From: Acinetobacter sp. ANC 4558
GTDB taxonomy: Bacteria > Pseudomonadota > Gammaproteobacteria > Pseudomonadales > Moraxellaceae
Length of the DNA: 46,548 bases
Assembly: GCF_002135375.1 (NCBI RefSeq)
Contig: NZ_NEGH01000019.1
Location: 1-46,548, forward strand
Reading direction: 5' to 3'
Shown here: piece after piece, positions 36,319 to 45,461 of the stretch
How positions within the stretch are numbered: position 1 is the stretch's first letter
Layout of the letters: each line of letters begins with the position of its first letter
Translations under genes and position numbers: made by a program
The notes under the pieces: model-generated
Databases searched by the model: none
What the model was told of the DNA's origin: nothing
The model's input: the letters and a program-made list of their open reading frames with translations, nothing else

Positions 36319-36894
36319 TTAAATAGATTTTTCACTTGCTTTTAAATATCGATACACCGCTTGACGACTAATTCCATATGCTTTTCCTAATGCTAATTTT
36401 GAAGAGTATTTTCCCTCTTTCCATGCTTGACGTAACTCTTCTGCTTGATCCGGCTTTAATTTATGCACCCTTCCTTTATACTTTCCTTGAGCTGCTGCTA
36501 ATCTGATTCCTTCTTTTTGTCGTTCTAAAATAATTTCTCTTTCAAATTGTGCAAAAGCCCCCATCAGTTGTAACATTAAATTATCCATTGGCGTTGCTTG
36601 TGCTGTAAAAGTTATATTTTCTTTAATAAATTGAATCGCAATACCACGTTTAACAAGTTGGTCTACTTCCGTCACCAAATCTTTTAGGCTTCGTGCAAAT
36701 CGATCCATTGAATGAACAATCACCTGATCACCTTCTCGCACATAGTTCAGCATTTCTTGAAATTTAGGACGATCCGTATTTTTTCCTGAAGCATGGTCAA
36801 TAAAAATTCGATCGACTTCTATTCCTTCGAGTTGACGTCCAATATTTTGTTCAACTGTACTGACACGAACGTAACCAATTTTTTGTCCTTTCAT
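36319..36894 (-). CDS. Serine recombinase (resolvase/invertase family)
   Basis: 191 residues from ATG 36894 (a GTG at 36903 is possible). The N-terminal catalytic domain has R10-V-S12-T (IGYVRVST; Ser12 nucleophile), DHASGKNTDRPKFQEML, SMDRFARSLKDL and the long E-helix region LMGAFAQFEREIILERQKEG. The C-terminal HTH_7 domain ends GISRQAVYRYLKAS. Small enzymes of this type resolve plasmid dimers or cointegrates, or invert segments. No adjacent transposase is present. The 750-bp upstream region would be the place for a res site; one 10-bp inverted repeat occurs there at 37109-37145. Confidence 0.9.
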   Translation of the reverse strand: MKGQKIGYVRVSTVEQNIGRQLEGIEVDRIFIDHASGKNTDRPKFQEMLNYVREGDQVIVHSMDRFARSLKDLVTEVDQLVKRGIAIQFIKENITFTAQATPMDNLMLQLMGAFAQFEREIILERQKEGIRLAAAQGKYKGRVHKLKPDQAEELRQAWKEGKYSSKLALGKAYGISRQAVYRYLKASEKSI

Positions 36895-37593
36895 TTTTGG
36901 CACACTTTTTAAAAAATCACCTAATATGTATATTATAAACTTATAACAATAAAGTTACATGTAACTTATGATTAAAAAATATTTAAATTAGACACCATTT
37001 TTAAATTATTGTTAGTGTACATATAGGGTATAGTCTAAAATTACACTATAAAAAATATTCTATTGATGATTTGATTTTAATGTTTTATTGCACAAACCCA
37101 TTCTTACAGGCTTATTCAGCAATATAGTTCTAGCATGAATAAGCCTACGTCTAAGATCTATCGTACAACCCATTGATCTTCCTATAATCGGACTTTAATC
37201 AACCAAGGAAACATTCCCATTTGATTTGATCCTAACATTCAGTTATATGCTCAACTAAAAAGCGAATAAAGTTTCAATCAAACTTACTTAAATGCAGTAG
37301 CATCTTTATTTTCTATTATGGACATATAAAGAGTAGGCTGTTCCAGATAAGGAAAATTAGATAAATCGCAATGAATGTTAAAGATATAACAGGATATTCA
37401 ACTTTTTAGTTATAAAAAAGCCATATTTCTTGTGGGGAATATGGCTGAAAACTATTAGTAATATCGACCAATAGCAAGGGAATTTCATTAATATATCATC
37501 TATGGTTTATATGAAAGATACACTTACAATAATACGTTTATGTTTGACTGCTCATAGCAGCCAATTACATTTTAATTTGATTTTTAACAGGTT
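36895..37593. other. Long intergenic region upstream of the resolvase
   Basis: About 700 bp without a gene. It contains the inverted repeat GGCTTATTCA/TGAATAAGCC (37109-37118, 37136-37145), a diverged copy of the sequence that also flanks the DUF815 fragment (around 37318-37362), and two terminator-like hairpins listed separately. It may hold recombination sites for the resolvase. Confidence 0.5.
37420..37456 (-). terminator. Hairpin with U-tract on the minus strand
   Basis: AGCCATATT (37429-37437) pairs with AATATGGCT (37448-37456); on the minus strand the stem is followed by TTTTTTATA. Confidence 0.65.
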
Positions 37594-37624
37594 AAAAGCT
37601 CATTCTTATTAAGAATAAGCTTTT
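37594..37624 (-). terminator. Terminator of the OmpA-like gene
   Basis: AAAAGCTCATTCTT and AAGAATAAGCTTTT form a 14-bp stem with one mismatch, 26 bp after the OmpA-like stop on the minus strand. Confidence 0.7.
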
Positions 37625-37649
37625 CTAGAATATAATTTTACTTTATATA

Positions 37650-38530
37650 CTAACTATTTTTCTTGATACCCGTTATTTCAATAACAACTCTACGATCAGG
37701 TTGTAAGCATTGTTGCAAAGCTTTCTTATTTTTTACCGTATAACAACCATCTGTAATAGGCATATTTTCACCTACACTAGAATAACTAATAATTTGACTA
37801 GGAATTCCATTAGCGACTAGATATTCACTAATCGTTTTTGCTCTTGCTAATCCAAGTTCTGCATTATAATGACTATTTCCCAAACGATCTGTATGCCCTA
37901 TCAAGTGTATTTTACTTACATTTGAATATATTGAATTGATTGATGATATTAAGTGGTTTAATTCCGCCTGACCTTGTGGTAATAATTGATTTAATGATGA
38001 ACCATTAAATTTAAATAATGTATCAGCATTTAAATTTAAAGTTTCTAATTTAAGTTCAGTTTTCGGTTCAGCGATAATAGGCTGAACAATATTATTAGAT
38101 GTTGAGTAGATAAAGTCTTGGCAATCCTGCCCTTTCCAAAATAGTTGTTCTGCAAGATATTTTTTATCAAAATCAATACGTAATTGGCAACGCTTATATG
38201 TTTGAGTATTCGGAATACGAATATCCAATACATAATTCCACGTTCGAACGAAGAGTATACCTTCACTAAATTGTGGATTTCCTAATAAATGGCGGAATTG
38301 ATCTTTGGTTAACCCTACACTTAAACGAGCAACATCTGCATATTCATATCTTTTTACCTGTTTTAAATAACTGCTTTGTATTTCTGGAAATTTAACTTCT
38401 TCAGTAGATTCTTGTATAGCATGTGCCGATGAAATAAATAACCCACTAAAGACTTACCTTTTACTAATTCAGATACAACAATGCTTCGACCTAGTGATTC
38501 ATTCCAAATCACTTTATATATTTTATTCAT
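37650..38530 (-). pseudogene. Broken ESPR-BamE-like-OmpA outer membrane protein gene
   Basis: The gene begins at ATG 38530 with a classic extended signal peptide region (MNKIYKVIWNESLGRSIVV) as in type V secretion proteins, but the frame is lost near 38437: the rest of the signal peptide ([11 protein letters not shown]) and the whole mature part continue in another frame. The mature part has a BamE/SmpA-like segment ([24 protein letters not shown]) and a C-terminal OmpA peptidoglycan-binding domain ([34 protein letters not shown]). The hydrophobic core of the signal peptide is also too short, so a small deletion is likelier than one lost base. An open frame from 38228 could yield only an unexported fragment. 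Confidence 0.75.
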
Positions 38531-39069
38531 TTTTTGCTCTTTTTAAAAAAATTTATAAGTATTATTGAGACAATTCTACAACACAAAAAAATACAAAAAC
38601 AACAAATGTGTTACTTTTACTATATGGTAAAGTGTAATTTTAAATCTTTTTATTATTTTATGTGACTTAATTCAATATATGAAATAAATACAAATATTTT
38701 TTTATTCATGTAATTATTATTTTTTTATCTATTTAAGCTAAGAAGAATGATGGAAAATAAACGATTAAAAGAACACGACTATAAACGGATATTGGCTTAT
38801 AATTTTTCATATAAATTAAGTGCTAATCTAAAATTTTCATATACTCATTGATATTATTACTGTCATAATTTTATAAATAGAATGAATTTTTTCGCTTGAT
38901 GTGATTCCAATACTGAATACTATACAAAGCTCAATTTGCTGTAATTATTCAATACTATTAAAGTGTTATATCTTGTTATATTTAAAATAAATTTTTGTTA
39001 AAAAAATTTACGATTAACATTAATAAAGCATTGATTTAAACAACTTTTACTTAGGGTGCTACCATCAAA
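38531..39069. other. AT-rich intergenic region
   Basis: About 540 bp. One short open frame (34 codons, ATG near 38750) has no recognisable relatives and weak support. No repeats or terminators were seen. Confidence 0.45.
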
Positions 39070-39498
39070 TTACTCATACAAACGAGCTCTGATCTCACAA
39101 CTCTCTAAATTATTATTTTCACAAAACAGTAATCTTTTTTTAGATAATGGCTTCACGTAATATATGAAAGTTCGATTTGAATCATTAATCGCTATATTTT
39201 CACAATCAGGTTTCATATTATCTTCTTTAACTTTAATCGTAAATAAAATTAAATCATTAGGATTATGTGGCTTGATGATTTTATAAGTTGCCAGAAGTAT
39301 TTCTGAACCACTCTCCATTTTAATATCAGTGTCAGAAATAAATGAGATATATTCATAGCATGAATTTTTAACTATATTTTTGATTTCCCATTTACTTGGA
39401 TAATTAAAAATATTATTTTCCTCTTGTGCATGTAAACTGACTTGCATATTCATTAAAATTATAATTATCAAACAGATATTTTTTTTTAAAAAATTCAT
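39070..39498 (-). CDS. Small secreted protein of unknown function
   Basis: 142 residues. Clear signal peptide (KKN-ICLIIIILMNMQVSLHA-QEE, cleavage near residue 24), so the mature ~118 residues act in the periplasm or outside. Four cysteines in the mature part (NSCYEY, PDCENI, LFCENN, ESCEIR) suggest two disulphides. I do not recognise the family. A ribosome site AAAAGG precedes ATG 39498. It stands alone between the broken OmpA-like gene and a small membrane protein gene on the same strand. Confidence 0.7.
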   Translation of the reverse strand: MNFLKKNICLIIIILMNMQVSLHAQEENNIFNYPSKWEIKNIVKNSCYEYISFISDTDIKMESGSEILLATYKIIKPHNPNDLILFTIKVKEDNMKPDCENIAINDSNRTFIYYVKPLSKKRLLFCENNNLESCEIRARLYE

Positions 39499-39788
39499 AT
39501 ATCGACCTTTTTATAGGTTTAGACTTTAATCCAAACTCTTCATTATTATCATATTAAACATTGGCTCAACATTTAGACGTTTATAACCATAAAACTTGAA
39601 TATATTTATTGTATTTAATGTTTTTTTATAGATTAACATAAAATCTTCATATCGTCAGTCCATATTTAAGGCTTTGTTCAAAACCTTATTTAACTCTATG
39701 GTTTAAATTGGATAGCACCAGATTATTCCACTATAGTTTTATACTCATATAAAATCATACGATAAATTTTTTACTATCGTTAACAGTA
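39499..39788. other. Intergenic region, nothing recognised
   Basis: About 290 bp of AT-rich DNA that must carry the promoter of the secreted protein gene. No gene or structure seen. Confidence 0.4.
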
Positions 39789-39820
39789 TAAAAGCCCAAT
39801 TTTAATTGGGCTTTTATCTT
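39789..39820 (-). terminator. Terminator of the small membrane protein gene
   Basis: AAAAGCCCAAT pairs with ATTGGGCTTTT around TTTA. It begins at the stop codon of the 37-residue gene on the minus strand and has U-runs on that strand. Confidence 0.82.
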
Positions 39821-39933
39821 TAGAATAAACTATAAGTTAATGGTTTACCCAGACGCGTAAGTATAGAACTCACTACGAGAACTGTGGCCAACATCATAAT
39901 TCCAAGGTATACACATTCTAAATATAACTTCAT
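39820..39933 (-). CDS. 37-residue single-pass small membrane protein
   Basis: A short gene with ATG 39933, a very strong ribosome site AGGGGG five bases upstream, and a terminator immediately at its stop. The product is one hydrophobic helix (YLGIMMLATVLVVSSIL, residues ~9-25) followed by a basic, polar tail (TRLGKPLTYSLF). It resembles small membrane subunits such as KdpF in size only; no kdp genes are present. The combination of strong translation signals and a private terminator argues that it is a real gene. Function unknown. Confidence 0.6.
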   Translation of the reverse strand: MKLYLECVYLGIMMLATVLVVSSILTRLGKPLTYSLF

Positions 39934-40372
39934 TTCTACCCCCTATTTTTCTTAATTTTTATTTCTGTCCCATTATCATCATCTTTATTTCTATAAATAT
40001 CAAGATATTGATTAGTTAATAAGTATCGTATTTTGATGTAAGTAATGACTTACTTTTGATCAAAAAAACACCAGAAGTTGCTAATTTTTCAATGATTTTG
40101 TCTTTTTTAATAATTATAATCACGTAATTTTTATTATAAATTAATCACAATTTATTATATTTTCACTTAAAAAAATCACTTGGTTTTATAATTCAACATG
40201 CTGCACAATTTTTTAACGGGTCATTTTGTATAAACACAATATATCCAACTCTATTTAAGCTGCCTTTCATCTATCATCGTTATTATTTCATTTAAGTAAA
40301 TAGCTCTCCATGTTGACCTAAATACTAAAAAAGCCTATTACGATTTTATTTAAAAAAACTTAAAAAGAGAGT
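39934..40372. other. Intergenic region
   Basis: About 440 bp containing the promoter of the small membrane protein gene and the 3' end of the GNAT gene. Nothing else recognised. Confidence 0.4.
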
Positions 40373-40870
40373 TTATAAAATGATACGTTTCATGAGAAGT
40401 TCATCAACATATTTTCCATTCTCTTTTAATGCTTTTAATTCAACACCATATGTTTGAAATCCCAGTTTTTCATAAAGATGAATTGCCGGTTGATTATCTG
40501 CGGAAACAACCAGTAAAATTTGCTCTATTTGTTTTTTACGATACTTTATCATGGCATTCAGTATTTGACTTGCAATACCTTTACGTTGAAATATAGGTTC
40601 AACAAACATACTCGAAAGATATGCTTTATGAGCAAATTTTATTCCCATTTCTTGGGTTAAAGTTGCCATACCTATAATTTTATTTTCATAATAAGCTCCA
40701 AATATTGTTGAACTTAATAAACAATTCTCAAAGAATTTTAGAGGTTTTTCTATTTCTACCGCATAAGTAGATCCAAAAATTTTTGAACATTGTTTTAATG
40801 CTGAAAGTCGAATTTCCCTAAAATCATTAAGTTCGGTTACATTTAAAATTTTCACGTCAATATTAAACAT
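40373..40870 (-). CDS. GNAT family N-acetyltransferase
   Basis: 165 residues. The acetyl-CoA-binding motif A is SSMFVEPIFQRKGIASQIL (V-x-P-x-x-Q-R-K-G-I-A), followed by the motif B region LLVVSADNQPAIHLYEKLGFQ. The N-terminal FREIRLSALKQCSKIFGS matches many small-molecule or protein acetyltransferases. Substrate cannot be told; homologues include antibiotic, polyamine and ribosomal protein acetylases. Single gene. Confidence 0.85.
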   Translation of the reverse strand: MFNIDVKILNVTELNDFREIRLSALKQCSKIFGSTYAVEIEKPLKFFENCLLSSTIFGAYYENKIIGMATLTQEMGIKFAHKAYLSSMFVEPIFQRKGIASQILNAMIKYRKKQIEQILLVVSADNQPAIHLYEKLGFQTYGVELKALKENGKYVDELLMKRIIL

Positions 40871-41352
40871 AATTTTAAATTTTGAAATTTGATACGATTC
40901 AAATCAACTTATCACAGACCATTAATTTAAAATTTTAAAAATTGTAATTTCACGTTAGACGTTAAAACTATTTCAGGGATTTGACATAGTGGTGTGTATA
41001 CAATTCTATAATTTCATACATATGACCATTATATTATTCATGAAATAATGTAGAAAAATCATAATAACGCTTAAGACCTTTAAAAGCCTTCTCGTTGCTA
41101 AACAATCAAGTTAACCTTTAAAAATCGTCGATTTTAGACTGAGTGAAATTTATTAACTGAATATTTAGTGCAATATTTATACAGCAATGTACGCATTTTC
41201 TCACAATCATTCTCGTTTTTAACGACTATTGTTTTTCTTTTTGATTTCATATGATGAAGACATAGAAAGTAGGATGCTTCAGAAAAGAAAAATAAGAGAC
41301 AAGAACATGGAGTGTTGGATCTGACAGGAGTTAGATCGCAACATTGAATATG
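40871..41352. other. Intergenic region with left copy of a diverged direct repeat
   Basis: About 480 bp without a gene. From ~41187 to the terminator at 41386 the sequence is a diverged copy of 43214-43395, including TTCTCG, CGACT-TT-TTTTCTTTTT and ATGCTTCAGAAAA blocks. Confidence 0.5.
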
Positions 41353-41386
41353 TAAAAAAGCCCAACAGGACGTTGGGCTTTTTTAT
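41353..41386. terminator. Terminator downstream of the DUF815 gene
   Basis: AAAAAAGCCCAAC pairs with GTTGGGCTTTTTT around AGGAC, bidirectional, 33 bp after the DUF815 stop. Confidence 0.88.
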
Positions 41387-41418
41387 TATTTACAATATCT
41401 TTTCAACGGCTTTTTATT

Positions 41419-42228
41419 TTACGACAATACGCTGAGCATTTCTTGTCCAATCAGCATTTTAGCAAATTGATTTGCAATCCGTTCTGAACGATTACCTTGC
41501 CGAGTTGCATATTGAATGGCTTTTAATTGAATTGTTTCCCAGCTTTCATGTTGTTGCCATTTATATTCATGCAGCCAAAATTGAACTGTATTTAAATATT
41601 CTTGCTGACTAAATCCATAAAAATTAATTTGTAAACCAAATCGATCTGCCAAAGAAATTTTTTGTTCAATGCTATCACCAGGTCTCAGCTCACCATTCTC
41701 ACCGATATTCAATTCTGTATTATCCTTATTATATTCAGCAACCATATGTTTACGATTAGAGGTTGCATAAATAAGCGTATTGTCAGAACTCGATGCCAAT
41801 GAACCATCTAAAACTGTTCTCAAGGTTGCATAACTGGTATCACCAGCTTCAAATGCTAAATCATCACAAAAAATAATAAAGCGCTCACAACGATCCTGCA
41901 GTAAATTAATAATTTTAGGTAAATCTTCTAAATATTTTTTCTCAAGTTCAATCACGCGAAGTCCTAAATGGTGATATTCACTTAGACATGCTTTTACAAT
42001 GGATGACTTTCCTGTCCCGCGTGATCCAGTCATCAACACATTATTCGCCAATAATCCTTTAGCAAACGCCTCAGTGTTTAACTTGACCTTCGTAAGTTGA
42101 TGATCAATATTACAAAGATTATTAAAGGAAATAAGCTGTGGTTTAGATATGGCAATTAATGAACCTTTCTGGTTTTCTTTTTCCCATCTAAAGGCGATTG
42201 CTTCATCTAAAACATCTTTGGAAATATC
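41419..42228 (-). pseudogene. N-terminally truncated DUF815 AAA ATPase
   Basis: The frame is open from 42228 to 41419 (269 codons) but has no start at its upstream end, where a stop codon directly precedes it. It encodes most of a DUF815 AAA-type ATPase: a lead-in AIAFRWEKEN, then Walker A MTGSRGTGKSS, Walker B FIIFCDDLAFE, and sensor-like LIYATSNRKH, with LADRFGLQINFYGFSQQEY. Family members are ~290 residues, so about 20 are missing. An internal TTG (42051) could start a 210-residue product. The break coincides with the 5' end of the GntR fragment. Confidence 0.78.
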
Positions 42229-42837
42229 TTAAAGCTGAGATATGGAAAATCGATGAAAAAATTCCAACCGAATCTGCGCTCGTTCAAAATTTAGGTGTGG
42301 GACGAAATACCCTACGCGAAGCTATCAAAATCTTAGAATATTTAGGTGTTTTAGAGGTAAAACAAGGGCTCGGAACTTTTGTTCGTACTCAAAATGATTT
42401 TTCAATGGTGATTCATTCAATTCATCATGCTGATTTATATGAACACTTAGAAGTACGGTGTTTATTAGAAATAGAAATTGCCAAATTAGCTGCTAGAAAT
42501 CGTACATCTGAAGATATGAGGTCTATTGTGGAATGCTTAGAAAATAGAGCTAAAATGGATGATGGCGATATTTCTAGACTGATATTAAGCGATCAGCAAC
42601 TACATTTAGCAATTTCAAAAGCAACACAAAATAAGACCTTATATGCGACCTATGAATATTTCTTAAACTCAAGTTACCAATAAAAACTTACCCGATCCTA
42701 ATCAAGAAACCCATCATGAACTTGTTCAGGCAATTCAGCGTCAGTCTGAATCTGAAGCAATGCAAATTGCAGTATCAATGTTATCGCCTATTTTATGTTT
42801 TCTTGATTTAGTCAAATCGAAGAATACACCATATTAA
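42198..42837 (+). pseudogene. Truncated and frameshifted GntR/FadR-type regulator
   Basis: The winged HTH is recognisable (KIPTESALVQNLGVGRNTLR, then LEYLGVLEVKQGLGTFVR), followed by an FCD ligand-binding domain (LYEHLEVRCLLEIEIAKLAA, LSDQQLHLAISKA). The first ~15-20 residues are replaced by sequence of the DUF815 gene, and the frame breaks near 42665: the conserved end (LPDPNQETHHELVQAI to the stop at 42837) continues in another frame. No functional product is expected. Confidence 0.8.
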
Positions 42838-42847
42838 GTTAAAATCT

Positions 42848-43045
42848 ATGTGCTATATCATTGTTTCAAATCATTTTAATATTCCATATTATTTGAATAC
42901 TTGTAAAGAGAAAGGATCAACAGCTTATTATTTGGCAACAAGTCAGACCCATTTGGCTCTATTTCGTTCTTATGCATTGGCTTATCAATTTTATTATCCA
43001 TCTCAAGTGATTCTAGGTCCATGTAAAATTATAGAGTTTCATTAG
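42848..43045 (+). CDS. Small hypothetical protein
   Basis: 65 residues (begins MCYIIVSNHFNIPYYL, includes GSTAYYLATSQTHLALF). Amino acid make-up and codon use look plausible for a protein, but there is no ribosome site and no family recognised. It lies in a region of damaged genes and may be a remnant. Confidence 0.35.
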   Translation: MCYIIVSNHFNIPYYLNTCKEKGSTAYYLATSQTHLALFRSYALAYQFYYPSQVILGPCKIIEFH

Positions 43046-43448
43046 CAAGATTGACCTCAAATTTAAATGGGTTCTAATAAATGATGCACTCAAATATCAT
43101 CTTATGTGAACGGCATTGCTCAAAATATCGATGAAATTTCTTTAAGGCTTGATCTTCTTAAAACATCCACAATGATCCGTGAATAACATGAAGGATAAGA
43201 TTTACACAATTTTTTACGTATGCCACTAAAATCCTTCTCGCTTTTGACGACTGTTATTTTTCTTTTTTATACTGTGAAAATATAGAGAATAATATGCTTC
43301 AGAAAATAATAAGGAAATTAGATTTAATAGAAGTTCAACCGCAGCACAAATATGTAAAAAAGCCCAATAAGATTTCGGACTTTTGTATTATTTAAAATCT
43401 ATAGGTCAATAGGCAATTGAATGCATTATTTTATAAATATAACGCAAT
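43046..43448. other. Intergenic region with right copy of a diverged direct repeat
   Basis: About 400 bp. The portion ~43214-43395 is a diverged direct copy of ~41187-41400, with a decayed version of the DUF815 terminator (AAAAAAGCCCAATAAGATTT). Confidence 0.5.
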
Positions 43449-43479
43449 AAAAAACCCCGATATCCTATCGGGGTTTTTT
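43449..43479. terminator. Orphan Rho-independent terminator
   Basis: AAAAACCCCGATA pairs with TATCGGGGTTTTT. No coding gene ends near it on either strand, so it may end an unseen small RNA or be a relic. Confidence 0.7.
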
Positions 43480-43815
43480 GTATTGGTCATTTAAACTTGA
43501 CTCCTGTCGAGCTTCACAGTCCTGATGCATAAACATTTTGTTATTATTTTATGTTTTGGAACATCCTGTTCCTGAATAAATTAATCTTAAGTAATACACG
43601 AATATTTGTATAGATTAGAACGACCTCATTTCATGTAAGCAATGACGTACATTGATATTAAATAGAAGAGAAATGTTTATCCCAAGAGTTGTCCGCAGAA
43701 ATTGTGGATTAATTTAAATGTTAATCAATTGTTTTTATTCATTATTATTAAAATATGATCATTATTTAATCCAAATTATAACATTCACAACCAATATAAC
43801 GCTCAGTTTTTGACG
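43480..43815. other. Intergenic region
   Basis: About 335 bp between the orphan terminator and the TetR stop. No gene or convincing structure seen. Confidence 0.4.
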
Positions 43816-44400
43816 TTAAAGGTGCTTTTGTATGGTGTTCCGATAAAGTAGGAGCATTGCTTTTAATCGACGATCATAAAAATTCTCTCCATATAATAAC
43901 TCGACACATAAGCTATCGATAATTCCTAAATAAGCATCTTTATATAATTCTACTTGTTCCCTTGTAAGTGTAAGAGATACAAGTGCGGCTTTAATTTGAT
44001 TGATCAAACCTTGAAGATAAGTCAAATGACCGAGAAGAATAGGCTTTATTAAATTTTTCGGTGGAACGTATGTCATTCTAATTAAAAATCTTAGGCTCAG
44101 GCTATCAACATAACGTTTTTTTAATGCATGACAATAAGCTTCGCCAGGAATTTCTTCATCATTTGCAGCACTAAAACACAAAATTGTATATTCACATTCT
44201 TGTTCAAGTGCTTTTTTTAATAATTCCAAAAATAAAGCTTCTTTACTTGAAAAATGTGCATAAATTGATGCCTTACGAATACCAACCTCTTCCGCAATTG
44301 CACTTAAAGATGTTCCTTCATAACCATGAACAATAAAGTTTTCAAAAGCCACATTGATAATACGATCTTTGGTATTCGAACGTATTTTCCGAATATTCAT
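43816..44400 (-). CDS. TetR family transcriptional regulator
   Basis: 194 residues. N-terminal HTH at residues ~10-57 (DRIINVAFENFIVHGYEGTS then SAIAEEVGIRKASIYAHFSSKEALF) is textbook TetR/AcrR. The C-terminal ligand-binding/dimerisation domain (residues 70-194) is divergent. It is divergent from the CS1-type fimbrial operon, with 465 bp between. Three palindromes in that region (44426-44440, 44480-44495, 44593-44608) are candidate operators, so it probably represses itself and the fimbrial operon in response to an unknown ligand. Confidence 0.88.
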   Translation of the reverse strand: MNIRKIRSNTKDRIINVAFENFIVHGYEGTSLSAIAEEVGIRKASIYAHFSSKEALFLELLKKALEQECEYTILCFSAANDEEIPGEAYCHALKKRYVDSLSLRFLIRMTYVPPKNLIKPILLGHLTYLQGLINQIKAALVSLTLTREQVELYKDAYLGIIDSLCVELLYGENFYDRRLKAMLLLYRNTIQKHL

Positions 44401-44425
44401 GAGTCATTGAGTTTCCTTTCTTCTT

Positions 44426-44440
44426 TCACCTATATGGTGA
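44426..44440. promoter_or_regulatory. Palindrome near tetR start
   Basis: TCACCTATATGGTGA, 5-bp arms around TATAT, 26 bp upstream of the tetR start codon. Confidence 0.45.
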
Positions 44441-44479
44441 TTTTAATATTTTCCCGACATTCAAAAACTGTCAAAGCTT

Positions 44480-44495
44480 TACCTATTACAAGGTA
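44480..44495. promoter_or_regulatory. Candidate TetR operator, TACCT-N6-AGGTA copy 1
   Basis: TACCTATTACAAGGTA keeps the same outer half-sites and spacing as the perfect palindrome at 44593-44608. Confidence 0.5.
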
Positions 44496-44592
44496 GATCA
44501 AACATATCAATAACCATGAGGTAAAGTACACCAAGGAAGTAAAAAAATGATGATTTCCTTGTTTTAAAAATAAGTTACAACGTTATATAAAC

Positions 44593-44608
44593 TACCTATC
44601 GATAGGTA
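44593..44608. promoter_or_regulatory. Candidate TetR operator, TACCT-N6-AGGTA copy 2
   Basis: TACCTATCGATAGGTA is a perfect 16-bp palindrome, 258 bp before the fimbrial pilin start. Spacing of half-sites suits a TetR dimer. Confidence 0.55.
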
Positions 44609-44865
44609 TAAAATTTTCAAAATCAATATAAACTATTGATTAAAAATAGTTTAGTTGAATTTCTATATAAAAAATATTCACGCATTCAGTAACAAAAAAA
44701 AAATATCAGTTACAATAAATTACAATAAAACGTGATCTATTTATCGTTTTTTTATTATTTTGATATATTATATATTCATTCAATTTATTTTGTGATTTTT
44801 AAAACATTTATTACTCTATATTTTGATTTATTACAAATATATTTTATATAAAACCAGAGGTCTCT

Positions 44866-45453
44866 ATGAAAAGTACTTTTTCTAAATTAGCGCTATTATC
44901 TTCTTCTATTTTACTTGCAACTTCTGCAATGGCTGATGTAACTGCATCTGCTACAGCGCGTTGGGATGCAACTGCAGTTAAAGACACAAGTTCTGCTTTA
45001 GTTGTAACACCATTACGTTCTTTAAATTTCCAATATGCTGAAGGCTTAGAAAGCTTTAACCAACAAAATGGTGCTTTTGACGTTACTGTTCAAGGTCAAA
45101 GCGGTGCGACAGACTTCGAATTAACTTCAACGTTAATCAGCAATACGTTAACTCGTTCAGGTGATGCTTCAACACTTGACGTAGGTGTTGCATGGAACGG
45201 TACTAAATTAACTAAAGCAGCTCAAACAACTTTAATTAATACTGCAAATAACACTAATGCTGGTTTAGAAGCTCTTGCTCAGCAATCTGCGTATGCAGGT
45301 ACTGGTCGTACTTCAGCTCAAGGTAACTTTGTATTTACCGTTGATAGTGCAACTGTAGATGGTTCTGAAGCAGCAGCATTTGCTGATTTAGCTGATGGTA
45401 TGTGGAATGGTGAAGTTGCCGTTCAATTCACAGCAACTTGGGCTACACCTTAA
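44866..45453 (+). CDS. CS1-type fimbrial major pilin
   Basis: 195 residues. Signal peptide to residue ~23 (LLATSAMA-DV). The mature protein starts TASATARWDATAV and ends VAVQFTATW, the paired edge strands typical of CS1/CFA-I-type major subunits (alpha class), which are cysteine-free as here. These subunits polymerise by donor-strand exchange into thin flexible fimbriae. Strong ribosome site AGAGG. It is followed by a terminator-like palindrome before the chaperone gene, which would favour production of the pilin over the assembly proteins. Confidence 0.87.
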   Translation: MKSTFSKLALLSSSILLATSAMADVTASATARWDATAVKDTSSALVVTPLRSLNFQYAEGLESFNQQNGAFDVTVQGQSGATDFELTSTLISNTLTRSGDASTLDVGVAWNGTKLTKAAQTTLINTANNTNAGLEALAQQSAYAGTGRTSAQGNFVFTVDSATVDGSEAAAFADLADGMWNGEVAVQFTATWATP

Positions 45454-45461
45454 GTTTTCTA

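Noticed and set aside
38750..38854. 34-codon open frame on the plus strand
   Set aside because: No convincing ribosome site spacing, family or neighbour supports it.
39820..39933. KdpF assignment for the 37-residue protein
   Set aside because: Only the size and single helix are similar; no kdpABC genes are present.
40980..41006. TTGACA ... TATAAT promoter-like pair upstream of the repeat copy
   Set aside because: The spacer is about 20 bp, too long for a good sigma-70 promoter, and no start or transcript evidence exists.
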